A stretch of DNA of 64,000 nt from Natronococcus roseus. GTDB lineage: Archaea; Halobacteriota; Halobacteria; Halobacteriales; Natrialbaceae. Shown one piece after another: positions 34,770 through 42,682 of the stretch (position 1 is the first letter of the stretch; every line of letters starts with the position of its first letter). The notes beneath the pieces are model-generated. The model made no database searches. It was not told the origin of the DNA and saw only the letters and a program-made list of their open reading frames with translations. Made by a program: the position numbers and the translations under genes. Where the stretch lies: positions 62,001 to 126,000 of the forward strand of contig NZ_JBHLJR010000004.1 of NCBI RefSeq assembly GCF_043677095.1, in the 5' to 3' direction.

Positions 34770-35918
34770 GTGATCGATCCGTTCGTCGCGCAGCTCGCCC
34801 AGCCCGACCCCGCCGTCGACTCGCTGCTCGACGTCCTGGGCAGGATACTCGGCTTTACCGTCCTCGCGGCCGGAACGGCGGCAGCCGCGGCCGTGACCTT
34901 CCGGTGGTACAGCGCCGACGAACTTCCGGAGGGGGTCGGCGTCCTCGCCGGTATCACGGCCGTCGCGATCTGGTTGAACACGAAGACCGCCCTCCAGGAC
35001 GCGATCATCGGGACGACGCCGCTGCTCGAGATCGAGACCGCGGTGTACACCGTCGTCGTCTTCGCGACGAGCGCGATCGCCGCCGACGGCGGGCGACGGG
35101 TCGGGGATTACCTCGGCCGGGACGTGTTCGCGCTCGCCGCGCCGCGGACGATCGACGACGTGGGACAGCTCGTCCGCTCGGCCGGCCGCGTGACCGCGGT
35201 GGAGCTCCCGGAGACGATCGAGGACGTCGATGGCTACGATCCGGTCGACGCTGAGACGAAGGCGGATCTCGCCGGCGAGACGTTTCTCTTCCCGCGACAC
35301 CTGCCCGTCGGACAGCTACGCGCTCGGCTGACCGCGCGCCTCGAGCGCGACTACGGGATCGGTCACGTCGACGTCGAGCTCGGGGCCGACGGCGAGATCG
35401 AGTACCTCGGACTGGGGAGCCGACCGGCGGGAATCGGGCCGACGCTGGCTCCCGGCACCGTCGCCCTCTCGGTTCGTGCGGATCCTGCTGCGGACGCCAG
35501 CCCGGGCGACGCCGTCCAGATCTGGACCAGCGACGACGGAGCCCGACCGCTCGCGGTCGGCGAACTGCGGGGAACGGCCGCCGACGCGGCGACCGTCGCC
35601 GTCGACGCCGACGACGTCGGCGCGTTCGACGCCGACCGCCCGTACCGGCTCGTCACGCTTCCGGGAACGCCCGACGCGGAACGGGAGCTGGTGTCCGCGC
35701 TCCGTGCGGCCGACGAGACGGTCACCGCGCTGGCCGTCGACGCCGGCGGCTCCCTCGACGGGACGACCGTCGACTCGCTGCCGGCGCTGGTGCTCGCGGT
35801 CGACCGGGACGGTGACGACGCCGTCGCGCTCCCGCCCGACGATCTCCGTCTCGCCGCCGGCGACGTCGCGTACGTGCTCGGCCGTCCGGAGGCCCTCCGT
35901 CGGCTCCCGGAGCGGTAG
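34770..35918 (+). CDS. Membrane-anchored TrkA-C domain protein B
   Basis: The 382-residue protein (GTG start at 34770, 37 bp after the previous stop) has the same plan as its neighbour: three N-terminal helices (about residues 21-95), the repeat VELPETIEDVDGYDPVDAETKADL that mirrors the IRDMEGYP region of protein A, and a C-terminal TrkA-C half (VTALAVDAGGSLDG to DVAYVLGRPEAL). Together they look like diverged subunits of one complex. The GTG is preferred since no ATG lies before the first helix. Confidence 0.7.
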   Translation: MIDPFVAQLAQPDPAVDSLLDVLGRILGFTVLAAGTAAAAAVTFRWYSADELPEGVGVLAGITAVAIWLNTKTALQDAIIGTTPLLEIETAVYTVVVFATSAIAADGGRRVGDYLGRDVFALAAPRTIDDVGQLVRSAGRVTAVELPETIEDVDGYDPVDAETKADLAGETFLFPRHLPVGQLRARLTARLERDYGIGHVDVELGADGEIEYLGLGSRPAGIGPTLAPGTVALSVRADPAADASPGDAVQIWTSDDGARPLAVGELRGTAADAATVAVDADDVGAFDADRPYRLVTLPGTPDAERELVSALRAADETVTALAVDAGGSLDGTTVDSLPALVLAVDRDGDDAVALPPDDLRLAAGDVAYVLGRPEALRRLPER

Positions 35919-35949
35919 CTACTTGCCCGCGGCGCGGATAGCGCCATCC

Positions 35950-36228
35950 ATGACCGAGTGGAAGCTGTTCGCGGATCTCGCCGAACGAGCGGGCGACAAA
36001 CACGTCGCGGTCGAGGCCGACGCCGGCGACACCGTCGGCGACGCCCTCGAGGAGCTCCTCGAGGGACGCCCCGAACTCGAGGACCGCGTCCTCGAGGACG
36101 GCGAACTGCGCTCCCAGATCAACGTGTTACGAAACGGCACGAACGTCTTAGTCGAGGAGGAGGGTCTCGAGACCGAACTCGAGGAGGGAGACGAGCTAGC
36201 GCTGTTCCCGCCGGTCAGCGGCGGCTGA
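35950..36228 (+). CDS. Ubiquitin-like MoaD/ThiS family protein (SAMP-like)
   Basis: The 92-residue beta-grasp protein ends FPPVSGG. The terminal GG is the site for adenylation and thiocarboxylation or for isopeptide linkage by the E1-like UbaA. Haloarchaeal SAMPs act both in protein conjugation and as sulfur carriers for molybdopterin or tRNA thiolation. Which of the two applies here is not clear from sequence. The TGA stop overlaps the ATG of the following GNAT gene. Confidence 0.85.
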   Translation: MTEWKLFADLAERAGDKHVAVEADAGDTVGDALEELLEGRPELEDRVLEDGELRSQINVLRNGTNVLVEEEGLETELEEGDELALFPPVSGG

Positions 36229-36764
36229 TGGAGTTCCGGCGCCTTCGACCCGACGAGGCGGCCGTCCGTCACTACGTCGAAGAGCTGTGGCTTCCGTACC
36301 GCCGCGAACTCGAGTCGATTGTCGAGGGCCACGCACTCGCCGCCGACGTCGATCTCGTCGCCGCGGAGGTCGCATACCGGCTCAAGCGACTCGCGGCCGA
36401 CGGCCATCGGACGTGGATCGCCGTCGACGGACTCGACGCCGACGGATCGACCGACCCGGTGTTTCGCCCCGATAGCGACGGCGACCTCGCGGGGTTCGTC
36501 ACTACCGACGTCGACGAGTCCCCCGCCGTTTTCGACCGACCCGACCGGCTGACGGTCGGCGATCTCTACGTCCGCGAGTCCTATCGCGGAACGGGCCTCG
36601 TCGACGCCCTCCTCGAGCGCGCCGTGGAGCGGGCTCGAGCGGTCGGCTGCGAAGCACTCTCCCTCGAGGTCGACGTCGACAACGAGCGAGCGATCGCCGT
36701 CTACGAGCGACACGGGTTCGAGACGGACCGTCGCCGGCTGTCGCTCACGGTCGAAGGCGACTGA
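36228..36764 (+). CDS. GNAT family N-acetyltransferase
   Basis: The 178-residue GNAT has LTVGDLYVRESYRGTGLVDALL (acetyl-CoA loop, about residues 105-126) and SLEVDVDNERAIAVYERHGFE, the C-terminal motif of RimI-type protein acetyltransferases. Its start overlaps the SAMP-like gene by one base (TGATG), so translation is coupled. The substrate is not known. Confidence 0.85.
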   Translation: MEFRRLRPDEAAVRHYVEELWLPYRRELESIVEGHALAADVDLVAAEVAYRLKRLAADGHRTWIAVDGLDADGSTDPVFRPDSDGDLAGFVTTDVDESPAVFDRPDRLTVGDLYVRESYRGTGLVDALLERAVERARAVGCEALSLEVDVDNERAIAVYERHGFETDRRRLSLTVEGD

Positions 36765-36870
36765 GACGGGGTGCTCGAGGATCGGCGTCGGTTCCGGTGC
36801 TCGAGCGCTCCGGTAACTACGTCTGCGTATGGAACGGAGAGGAATACGCCGAGCGAAGCGAGGCGTTTCA

Positions 36871-36909
36871 CCGACGGCGAGCCCCGTGGGCGAGCCGTCG
36901 GCCTTTTTT
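36871..36909 (+). terminator. Terminator after the SAMP-GNAT unit
   Basis: CCGACGGC (36871-36878) pairs with GCCGTCGG (36894-36901), followed by CC and six T residues (36904-36909). It has the form of an intrinsic terminator. Confidence 0.65.
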
Positions 36910-36935
36910 CATCGAAGTTTTTTGCCGGGGGTTGA

Positions 36936-36957
36936 GGCTGACGCCTCGGCGTCAGCC
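36936..36957. repeat. Perfect inverted repeat in the spacer
   Basis: GGCTGACGCC and GGCGTCAGCC form a 10-bp perfect stem with a 2-nt loop. It lies between the terminator and the hairpin repeat at 37041; no function is evident. Confidence 0.6.
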
Positions 36958-37040
36958 GATGCCCTCGGTAAAAAAGTTCGCTGTACGTAACGCGAGTTTC
37001 ACGGGTGCCTCTGAATAAAGAAATCGTACTACCAACTACT

Positions 37041-37110
37041 GGTAACGATTTACCGGTACAACCGCAGGGCGGTCGCGGTTGTACCGGCGATGACTTCCAG
37101 TAGACCGTAT
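37041..37110 (+). repeat. Hairpin repeat family 2, copy A
   Basis: CCGGTACAACCGC (37053-37065) and GCGGTTGTACCGG (37075-37087) form a 13-bp stem, followed by TGAC, CAGTAGACCGTAT. The same order, with compensatory base changes in the stem, recurs at 44914-44985. It may be a small structured RNA or a miniature mobile repeat. Its 3' end touches the stop codon of the convergent GNAT gene. Confidence 0.6.
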
Positions 37111-38012
37111 CAGAGCTCGATCCCGAGCACGAAGTCCGGCTCCTCCGAGATCTCCGCGCCCGCGTAGGAGGCGTCGCTGACGTACCCGGCGGTTTCGGGG
37201 ATCAGAACCCGCGTTCGGTCCGCGCCGAGTTCGGCGGCGTCCCGGGCGATCGCGCCGAACAGCGACCGGGCGGCGTCGACGTCGTCCCAGACGCCGACCC
37301 CGTACTCGGCCCACGTTTCGGGTTCGCCGTCGTCGCCCTCGCGGTCGTACGTTCGGGCGCGGTAGGACGCCCCAACCGGGGCCGACTCCCGTTCGACGGC
37401 GAAGACGGCCGTTTCGTCGGCGAGACGCTCGAAGTCCTCTCGCGCAAGTTCGCGCATCGCCCACGACTCCTCGGGGGCAAAACCCAGTCCCCGCAGGTGG
37501 TCGCGGGCGTCGCTGTGAGTCCAGTAGCGCCAGGCGCGTCGGGGATCGCTCGAGACCGAGTCCGGACTCGAGGCGTCCGAATCGGGCTCGGGGTGAGCGA
37601 AGCGAAACTCGGTCAGGGGCTCGAACCCGCCCGTTCGTGCCGCTCCGAGGGAGGCGGCGTTCCACGAGAAGATCATAATCCGCCCGACGGTCGCCCCCTG
37701 CTCGCGGGCCCACTCGAAGCAGGCCTCGTTGAGCCGACCGCTCAGCCCCTGGCGCTGGTAGGCGGGGTTGACCCGCATCCCCTGGAACCAGGCCTCGTCG
37801 TCCGAGAGCATCACGGCCTGAACGATCCCCGCGACCTCGTCGCCGGCGTCGGCGAGGAACGTCTTCTTTCGCTCGTCGCCGTCCTCGAGCCAGTCGTGGT
37901 AGATCTCGGGGATGTAGTCGCCGCCACGATCCGCCCAAAGGTCCTCGGTGAACGCCTTGACGCCCTCGTAGTCGTCGTGCGTCGCTCGCCGAATGGTGAT
38001 TCCGACTGACAT
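37110..38012 (-). CDS. GNAT family N-acetyltransferase, 300 residues
   Basis: The N-terminal 125 residues form a GNAT domain (MRVNPAYQRQGLSGRLNEACFEWAR holds the acetyl-CoA loop). The rest is a second, degenerate half (WAMRELAREDFERLADETAVFAVERE) as in tandem-GNAT proteins. The tail ends ISEEPDFVLGIEL. Substrate unknown. It is followed, on the same strand upstream, by gatD with a 4-bp gap, so they probably share a transcript. Confidence 0.8.
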   Translation of the reverse strand: MSVGITIRRATHDDYEGVKAFTEDLWADRGGDYIPEIYHDWLEDGDERKKTFLADAGDEVAGIVQAVMLSDDEAWFQGMRVNPAYQRQGLSGRLNEACFEWAREQGATVGRIMIFSWNAASLGAARTGGFEPLTEFRFAHPEPDSDASSPDSVSSDPRRAWRYWTHSDARDHLRGLGFAPEESWAMRELAREDFERLADETAVFAVERESAPVGASYRARTYDREGDDGEPETWAEYGVGVWDDVDAARSLFGAIARDAAELGADRTRVLIPETAGYVSDASYAGAEISEEPDFVLGIEL

Positions 38013-38016
38013 TCGA

Positions 38017-39270
38017 TCACTCCCAGGGGGTCGACCGCTCCTGCAGTTCGCCGGCCAGCGACGTCTCCATCGCCTCCGGGACCGAGTCGGCGTTCGCGAG
38101 TGTCCACATCAGCTTGACCTTCGCCGTTCCCGGCAGGGTGTCGCCGGCCTCGATCACGCCGGCCTCGAGCAGGTCCCGACCCGTGTCGTAGACGCGGTCA
38201 CAGACCCGTCCCTCGAGACACTGGCTGGTCATGACGACCGTCGTGCCGTCCTCGATCAGCTCCTCGATGCGGGGGATGAGATCGGTGTGGACGTGGCCGA
38301 GTCCGGTGCCCTCGAGGACCAGTCCCTCGCTTCCCTCGACGACGTCGAGGAATGCCGGGTCCATCCCGGGGGTGAACTTCAGCAGTTCGACGTCTTCCTC
38401 CAGGTCGGCCTCGAGCTCGAGGTCCACCTCGCTCTCGTCTCGCCGCTGGTAGTCCCGGCGAAACGAGACCGCCTCGGAGTCGTAGTCGACCTCGCCCAGC
38501 GGCTCGGCACCGATCGTCTCGAAGGCGTCCCGGCGTGAGGTGTGGTTCTTCCGCACTCGAGTCCCGCGGTGGAGCGCACAGCGGTCGTCGCTCTCGGAGG
38601 CGTGCATACAGACCATAACCTCCGCGCAGTCGCTTTTGGCGGCCTCGACGGCACAGACGGCGTTCATCACGTTGTCGGAGGAGGGCCGATCCGCCGAGCG
38701 CTGGCTGCCCGTAAAGACGATGGGGACGGGCGTCTCGAGCATAAAGGCGAGCGCCGACGCGGAGTACTGCATCGTGTCGGTGCCGTGCATGACGACGACG
38801 CCGTCGGCGCCGTCTTCAATCTCCTCGCGGACCGCACGGGCGAGGTCCTGCCAGATCGGTGGCTCCATGTTCTCCGAGAGGATGTTGGCGACGACTCTCC
38901 CCCTGTAGTTCGCCCGGCCCGCCAGGTCGGGGACCGCACGCAGGACGTCCTCGGCGTCGAACTGCGCGGTTACCGCGCCGGTGCGGTAGTCGACCGTCGA
39001 GGCGATCGTTCCCCCCGTCGAGATCAGCGCGATCGTCGGCAGCTCGGCGTCGAACTCGACCGCCGACCCGCCCTCGTCGTCGGAACTGGAGCCGTCGATC
39101 TCGTAGACGTCCTCCTCGAGCACGTCGACCGCGGCGTCCTCGCGGTCGATTCCGACGTTGTAGCCGCCCTCGAGTTTCACCACGAGCTGCTCGTCCGTAC
39201 TCGAGGGCAACAGGACGCCCTCGTAGCTGCGGTCCGCGCGATCGACGCGAACGCGGTCGCCTGGATTCAT
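38017..39270 (-). CDS. gatD: Glutamyl-tRNA(Gln) amidotransferase subunit D
   Basis: The 417-residue asparaginase-like subunit has an N-terminal GatD-specific beta domain (MNPGDRVRVDRADRSYEGVLLP), then the type-I asparaginase core: ISTGGTIAS (residues 83-91) with the nucleophilic Thr and VVMHGTDTMQYSA with the second Thr and Asp. It releases ammonia from Gln for GatE, which turns Glu-tRNA(Gln) into Gln-tRNA(Gln), the archaeal route to glutaminyl-tRNA. gatE is not within the window. Confidence 0.93.
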   Translation of the reverse strand: MNPGDRVRVDRADRSYEGVLLPSSTDEQLVVKLEGGYNVGIDREDAAVDVLEEDVYEIDGSSSDDEGGSAVEFDAELPTIALISTGGTIASTVDYRTGAVTAQFDAEDVLRAVPDLAGRANYRGRVVANILSENMEPPIWQDLARAVREEIEDGADGVVVMHGTDTMQYSASALAFMLETPVPIVFTGSQRSADRPSSDNVMNAVCAVEAAKSDCAEVMVCMHASESDDRCALHRGTRVRKNHTSRRDAFETIGAEPLGEVDYDSEAVSFRRDYQRRDESEVDLELEADLEEDVELLKFTPGMDPAFLDVVEGSEGLVLEGTGLGHVHTDLIPRIEELIEDGTTVVMTSQCLEGRVCDRVYDTGRDLLEAGVIEAGDTLPGTAKVKLMWTLANADSVPEAMETSLAGELQERSTPWE

Positions 39271-39321
39271 ACCTCTCCGTTGCGCGGCGCCGGACTTGAA
39301 GGCACTCTTTCGGCGTCGAGT

Positions 39322-39519
39322 CTAGGTAACCAGACCGACCGCGACGAGCCCCATCCCCATCAGGAGGAGCACGCCGGCGATGACCGCCGTCAGCAGGCGG
39401 ACGGTACTCAGCGCCTCACGGGTGAGATCGAGCCGCGGGTAGAGGTGGCGTCCGGCGTACAGCAACCCTCCCCCGAGAGCGATCGAGATCACCCCGAAGA
39501 CGATCAGCTCGGTAGTCAC
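39322..39519 (-). CDS. Small two-helix membrane protein (65 residues)
   Basis: A GTG start at 39519 gives a protein with two hydrophobic segments (residues 5-24 and 41-63) and a short basic loop. The upstream in-frame stretch is low in hydrophobicity and rich in Ser, unlike a gene, so the long open frame was not used. Function unknown. It lies between gatD and a divergent membrane protein. Confidence 0.55.
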   Translation of the reverse strand: MTTELIVFGVISIALGGGLLYAGRHLYPRLDLTREALSTVRLLTAVIAGVLLLMGMGLVAVGLVT

Positions 39520-39577
39520 TGCCACCCAGTACGTCGGGGAGGGTAAAAAGAACGCCCGTCGACCGTGGGAAAAGGCC

Positions 39578-40177
39578 ATGGTCTCGGAACGCTTCGACTC
39601 ACGTATGGGCGATCGTTCGGACGAGTTCGTCGAGGCCGACCGCGGGGAGCGTTCGACCGACGAGCTCCTCGAGGAGACGGAGCGACTGCTCTCGGGCTCC
39701 GACGCGGAGGTCGACGCGGGCTCGAGCGCTGACGCGCCCCCCGCGGCCTCGCCCGAGACGGAAGCGGAGGCGAACGCGACCGAGGGCACCTCGCTCCGGT
39801 CGCGCCTGCCGTCGCTTCCCCGCCCCTCGCTCGAAACGGCGTTCTCCCCCAAGGCGTTTCTCGCGCTCGTCCTCGCCGTCGGGGTCGGCTTCTTCGCCGG
39901 CGAGCTAACGATTCCGATCGCCGGCCAGATCGTCGGCATGTTCGCCGTCGCGTTCGCGATCGGGCTCGCCACGTCGAAACGGCGCTACCTCGAGGTGGGG
40001 ACGGCCGGCGCCTCGGTCGGCGGGATCGCCGCGGTGGTGAGCAACGCGGTGCTCGCGGTCGCCGGGTCGGGACGGGCGGTGCTGGCCGTCGGCGTGACGG
40101 CCGGGCTGGTCGCCTGTCTCGTCGGCTACTACCTCGGCCGGGACCTTCGAAACGGGCTGTTTCAGGAGATCGAATAG
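39578..40177 (+). CDS. Membrane protein with acidic N-terminal domain
   Basis: The 199-residue protein has a cytoplasmic, acidic N-terminal 85 residues with a possible short coiled region (DELLEETERLL), then about four helices in the last 115 residues (FLALVLAVGVGFFAGELTIP and following). A TATA-like GTAAAAAG lies near 39542-39549, about 30 nt upstream, which supports the start at 39578; ATG 39605 is the alternative. No named domain is recognised. Confidence 0.65.
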   Translation: MVSERFDSRMGDRSDEFVEADRGERSTDELLEETERLLSGSDAEVDAGSSADAPPAASPETEAEANATEGTSLRSRLPSLPRPSLETAFSPKAFLALVLAVGVGFFAGELTIPIAGQIVGMFAVAFAIGLATSKRRYLEVGTAGASVGGIAAVVSNAVLAVAGSGRAVLAVGVTAGLVACLVGYYLGRDLRNGLFQEIE

Positions 40178-40276
40178 GGACAGTCGAGGAGCCCGGCTCG
40201 CTACTGGGACCACATCGTCCGAGTCGGTTCTGCTGATCACGTACGGCTCAGCCGCTAGAAACTATTTTGTGGATCG

Positions 40277-40483
40277 ATGACAGATCGTTCGATCGTGTCT
40301 ACGCTCACACGGCAGCTGGTCGACGCCTGGGGAACCCGGACCGCACGGGCCATCGGGGCCGTAATCGTCCTCGGCTTTGCTGGGTACTACCTGCTGCTCG
40401 ACGCCGGAACGTTCGCTCTCGCTGGCGGCGTCGTTTTCCTCGCCACTGGAGCGCTAATGCTGTACGACTTGCTTGTCGAGTAA
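40277..40483 (+). CDS. Small membrane protein (68 residues)
   Basis: The protein has two hydrophobic segments (residues 24-42 and 46-65) after a polar N terminus. It follows the previous membrane protein by 99 bp on the same strand. No function can be inferred. Confidence 0.55.
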   Translation: MTDRSIVSTLTRQLVDAWGTRTARAIGAVIVLGFAGYYLLLDAGTFALAGGVVFLATGALMLYDLLVE

Positions 40484-40538
40484 GGCCACCGACTACACGG
40501 GAGCGGAGAGCGCCGACGTCGGTAGCCGTGAGCCGACG

Positions 40539-41207
40539 TCAGGACTCCTCGGGCTCGGGAACGAGCTCCCAGCCGCGTCTCGTCCGTCGGACCATCCCCT
40601 CGTCGGCCATCAGCTCGAGGATCTCGGCGACGACCTCGCGGGGCGCGTCGACGTCCTCGCCCAGCTCGGAGACCGATTTGGGCTCGGAGCGAATGCTCGC
40701 GAGGACGTCGGCGTAGATCCGGCTCTCGGGACCGGTGCCGACCGTCTCGGAGATCCGATCGAGCACGTCACAGACGTGGCGCTGGACCCACCGCTGGGCC
40801 AGCGACAGCTCGTTTTCGAGCTGCTCGAGCTGCTCTAAGGTCGCCAGGAGTTCCTCCAGGTCGTCGGTGTCGTCCCAGGAGACGTCGATCTCGAGGTGGC
40901 GACAGGTCGCGATGTCGAAGCTGCTGTTCGCCGGGTAGGCGCTCTTGCTCACGTAGCCGTACGGCGAGAGGCTTACCTCGAGGCGAAGGTTGCGGGCGAT
41001 GTGGAAGTACTTCCGGCGCTGGTCGTCGATCCGGCTCTCGATCAGGCCGGCCTCCTCGAGCTTGCGCAGGTGTTCAATCACCGCCTTGGGACTCACGCCG
41101 AGGTACTCCGAGATCTCGGTCACGTAGCAGGGTTTTCGCGCGAGCAATCGGAGGATGCGTCTCCGGTTTTCGTTCCCGAGGAGGTCCAACAGGGCGGCGG
41201 AGTCCAT
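40539..41207 (-). CDS. ArsR-like winged-helix transcriptional regulator
   Basis: The 222-residue protein starts LLDLLGNENRRRILRLLARKPCYVTEISEYLGVSPKAVIEHLRKLEEAGLIESRI, an ArsR-type winged helix with recognition helix at about residues 40-56. The rest forms a dimerisation or effector region with a second possible wH (LELMADEGMVRRTRRGWELV). It is transcribed with the exported coiled-coil protein 73 bp upstream. Its targets are unknown. Confidence 0.85.
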   Translation of the reverse strand: MDSAALLDLLGNENRRRILRLLARKPCYVTEISEYLGVSPKAVIEHLRKLEEAGLIESRIDDQRRKYFHIARNLRLEVSLSPYGYVSKSAYPANSSFDIATCRHLEIDVSWDDTDDLEELLATLEQLEQLENELSLAQRWVQRHVCDVLDRISETVGTGPESRIYADVLASIRSEPKSVSELGEDVDAPREVVAEILELMADEGMVRRTRRGWELVPEPEES

Positions 41208-41280
41208 TCGTAGCAGCGTTTGGGTGGCGCCGCTGAAAAGCGTGTCTTCTCAGCGGGTCGCTCGGTCCCGCGGATCGCAG

Positions 41281-41898
41281 TTACCCCCCGCCGTCCGCAG
41301 CGTCCGTCTCGTCGCTGTCGTCACCGATCGGTTCTCCCTCGAGGTAGCCCTCGAAGCCCAGCAGCTCCGTCGCGACGGCCGCGATCTGTTCGCTGCCGAG
41401 GTCGACGACGTTCTCCTCGAGGGCCTCGAGGCGGTCGACGCCGACCTCCTTGTCGTCCGCGAACGGGATGGTCTGCTCGATCGCCCGCTCCAGGGCCACG
41501 ATCTCGACGGTTAGCCGGGTCATCCGGGCCTGGTACTGTGGCGTCGAGAGCTCGTCGCCGTGTTCGCGGAGTTCGTCGCGCTCGTGCTCGAGGCTCTCGA
41601 ATTGCGCTTCCAGGCCGTCCGCTCGCTCGTCGACGAGCCGTTCCCGGGCGTCGTCGTCGGCGGTTTCGTACTTCGCTTCGAACATCTCGGATTCGACCGT
41701 GCTCGAGGTGTCGGTCGCGCTCGACTGCATGAACGTGGTGACGCCGCGTTCGACTTCCGAATCGTGTTGCTCGTCGTCCTGTTCGTCCGACCGATCGTCG
41801 GCGCCGACGCTCATGAAGGCCCCGCTGGCAACGGGGGCGACCGTCAGCCCGACGAGGAGGACCGCAGCGAGGAGGGCGGCCGACCGGGTGGAGTTCAT
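41281..41898 (-). CDS. Exported acidic coiled-coil protein
   Basis: The 205-residue protein has a Sec-type signal (MNSTRSAALLAAVLLVGLTVAPVASGAF), an acidic region and predicted helices of coiled-coil character (LEHERDELREHGDELSTPQYQARMTRLTVEIVALERAIE, residues 105-145). No catalytic residues are visible. The upstream position in a likely operon with an ArsR-like regulator is seen often in haloarchaea. Function unknown. Confidence 0.7.
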   Translation of the reverse strand: MNSTRSAALLAAVLLVGLTVAPVASGAFMSVGADDRSDEQDDEQHDSEVERGVTTFMQSSATDTSSTVESEMFEAKYETADDDARERLVDERADGLEAQFESLEHERDELREHGDELSTPQYQARMTRLTVEIVALERAIEQTIPFADDKEVGVDRLEALEENVVDLGSEQIAAVATELLGFEGYLEGEPIGDDSDETDAADGGG

Positions 41899-42281
41899 TA
41901 CCCTGTTCGACCGTCGACCGGCCTAAAAAGTCGGGCCTTCGTTCGGAACCGTTTACGCCCTCGGTTCGGCCGTTCGGAAGACCCGGTGGATTTACACTGG
42001 CTTTAGTCGCGTTGCAGCGGTCGTACGTAGCGGGTGACTCGTCGTCGACGGCTCGAAACGATCCGGTTTCATCCGGATCGTTCAAACCGTTCATCTGCCG
42101 GACAGTCGGGAGTTACCGCCGTCAGACGCCGTTCTCGTCGTGTTTATCGTCGGCGTTATGAACTGTTGTAATCGCGCGACGGTACCGCCGACCGACCGAA
42201 ACGAGCGGTTGACGATTGCACTACGCGCACGAAACAGCCCACAGAAAAGTTATACCGCCTCGGTCCATGATATCTAGTGAC
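41899..42281. other. Divergent spacer with a 10-bp hairpin
   Basis: This 383-bp spacer separates divergent genes. It contains AACGATCCGG (42057-42066) and CCGGATCGTT (42073-42082), a perfect 10-bp inverted repeat with a 6-nt loop, roughly midway. It may be an operator or a hairpin; nothing else was recognised apart from the TATA box listed next. Confidence 0.5.
42249..42256 (+). promoter_or_regulatory. TATA box of the DUF5802-like gene
   Basis: GTTATACC lies 26-33 nt before the ATG at 42282, consistent with a leaderless transcript. Confidence 0.5.
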
Positions 42282-42665
42282 ATGTTCGAAGTGTTCTCCG
42301 GAAGCTACTACCTCGGTCGCCTCTACGTGACCCCGACCGACCGGCAACACGCCCTCATACACGACGAACAGCACGAACGCCTCAACGAGGAAGTGTACAC
42401 GACCGGCGAGGGCGTCGAACGGCTCGACGCCCCGCTGGTGATGAAACTCGAGTCCCAGCACTTCCCGGTCCACGGCGATTCGGCCGTCCCGACGAACACC
42501 CTCGCGCTCCCGCAGTCGATGCTTGAGGACACCGACGTCCGGAGCCCGCCCTCGTTGCAGGAGGTGTTGCTCGCACGGCGCGAGCGGGCTCGACAGCTGC
42601 TTTCCTTCGCCGGCTGGGAGCCCTCCGGCCCCGATACCGACGACTACCCCGACGCCGGAACCTAG
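42282..42665 (+). CDS. DUF5802-like protein
   Basis: The 127-residue protein begins MFEVFSGSYYLGRLYVTP and contains the region PLVMKLESQHFPVHGDSAVPTNTLALP, typical of a haloarchaeal family of unknown function. It ends in a helical segment and an acidic tail. The start was chosen at 42282, 22 codons inside the longest frame, since it fits the TATA box. It is followed by the Vms1-type gene 17 bp later and probably co-expressed. Confidence 0.7.
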   Translation: MFEVFSGSYYLGRLYVTPTDRQHALIHDEQHERLNEEVYTTGEGVERLDAPLVMKLESQHFPVHGDSAVPTNTLALPQSMLEDTDVRSPPSLQEVLLARRERARQLLSFAGWEPSGPDTDDYPDAGT

Positions 42666-42682
42666 AAGTACCCCCGCTTCGC

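Noticed and set aside
42298..42310. TCTCCGGAAGCTA, similar to an inverted origin box
   Set aside because: It lies inside the coding start of the DUF5802-like gene as a single copy; a chance match is likely.
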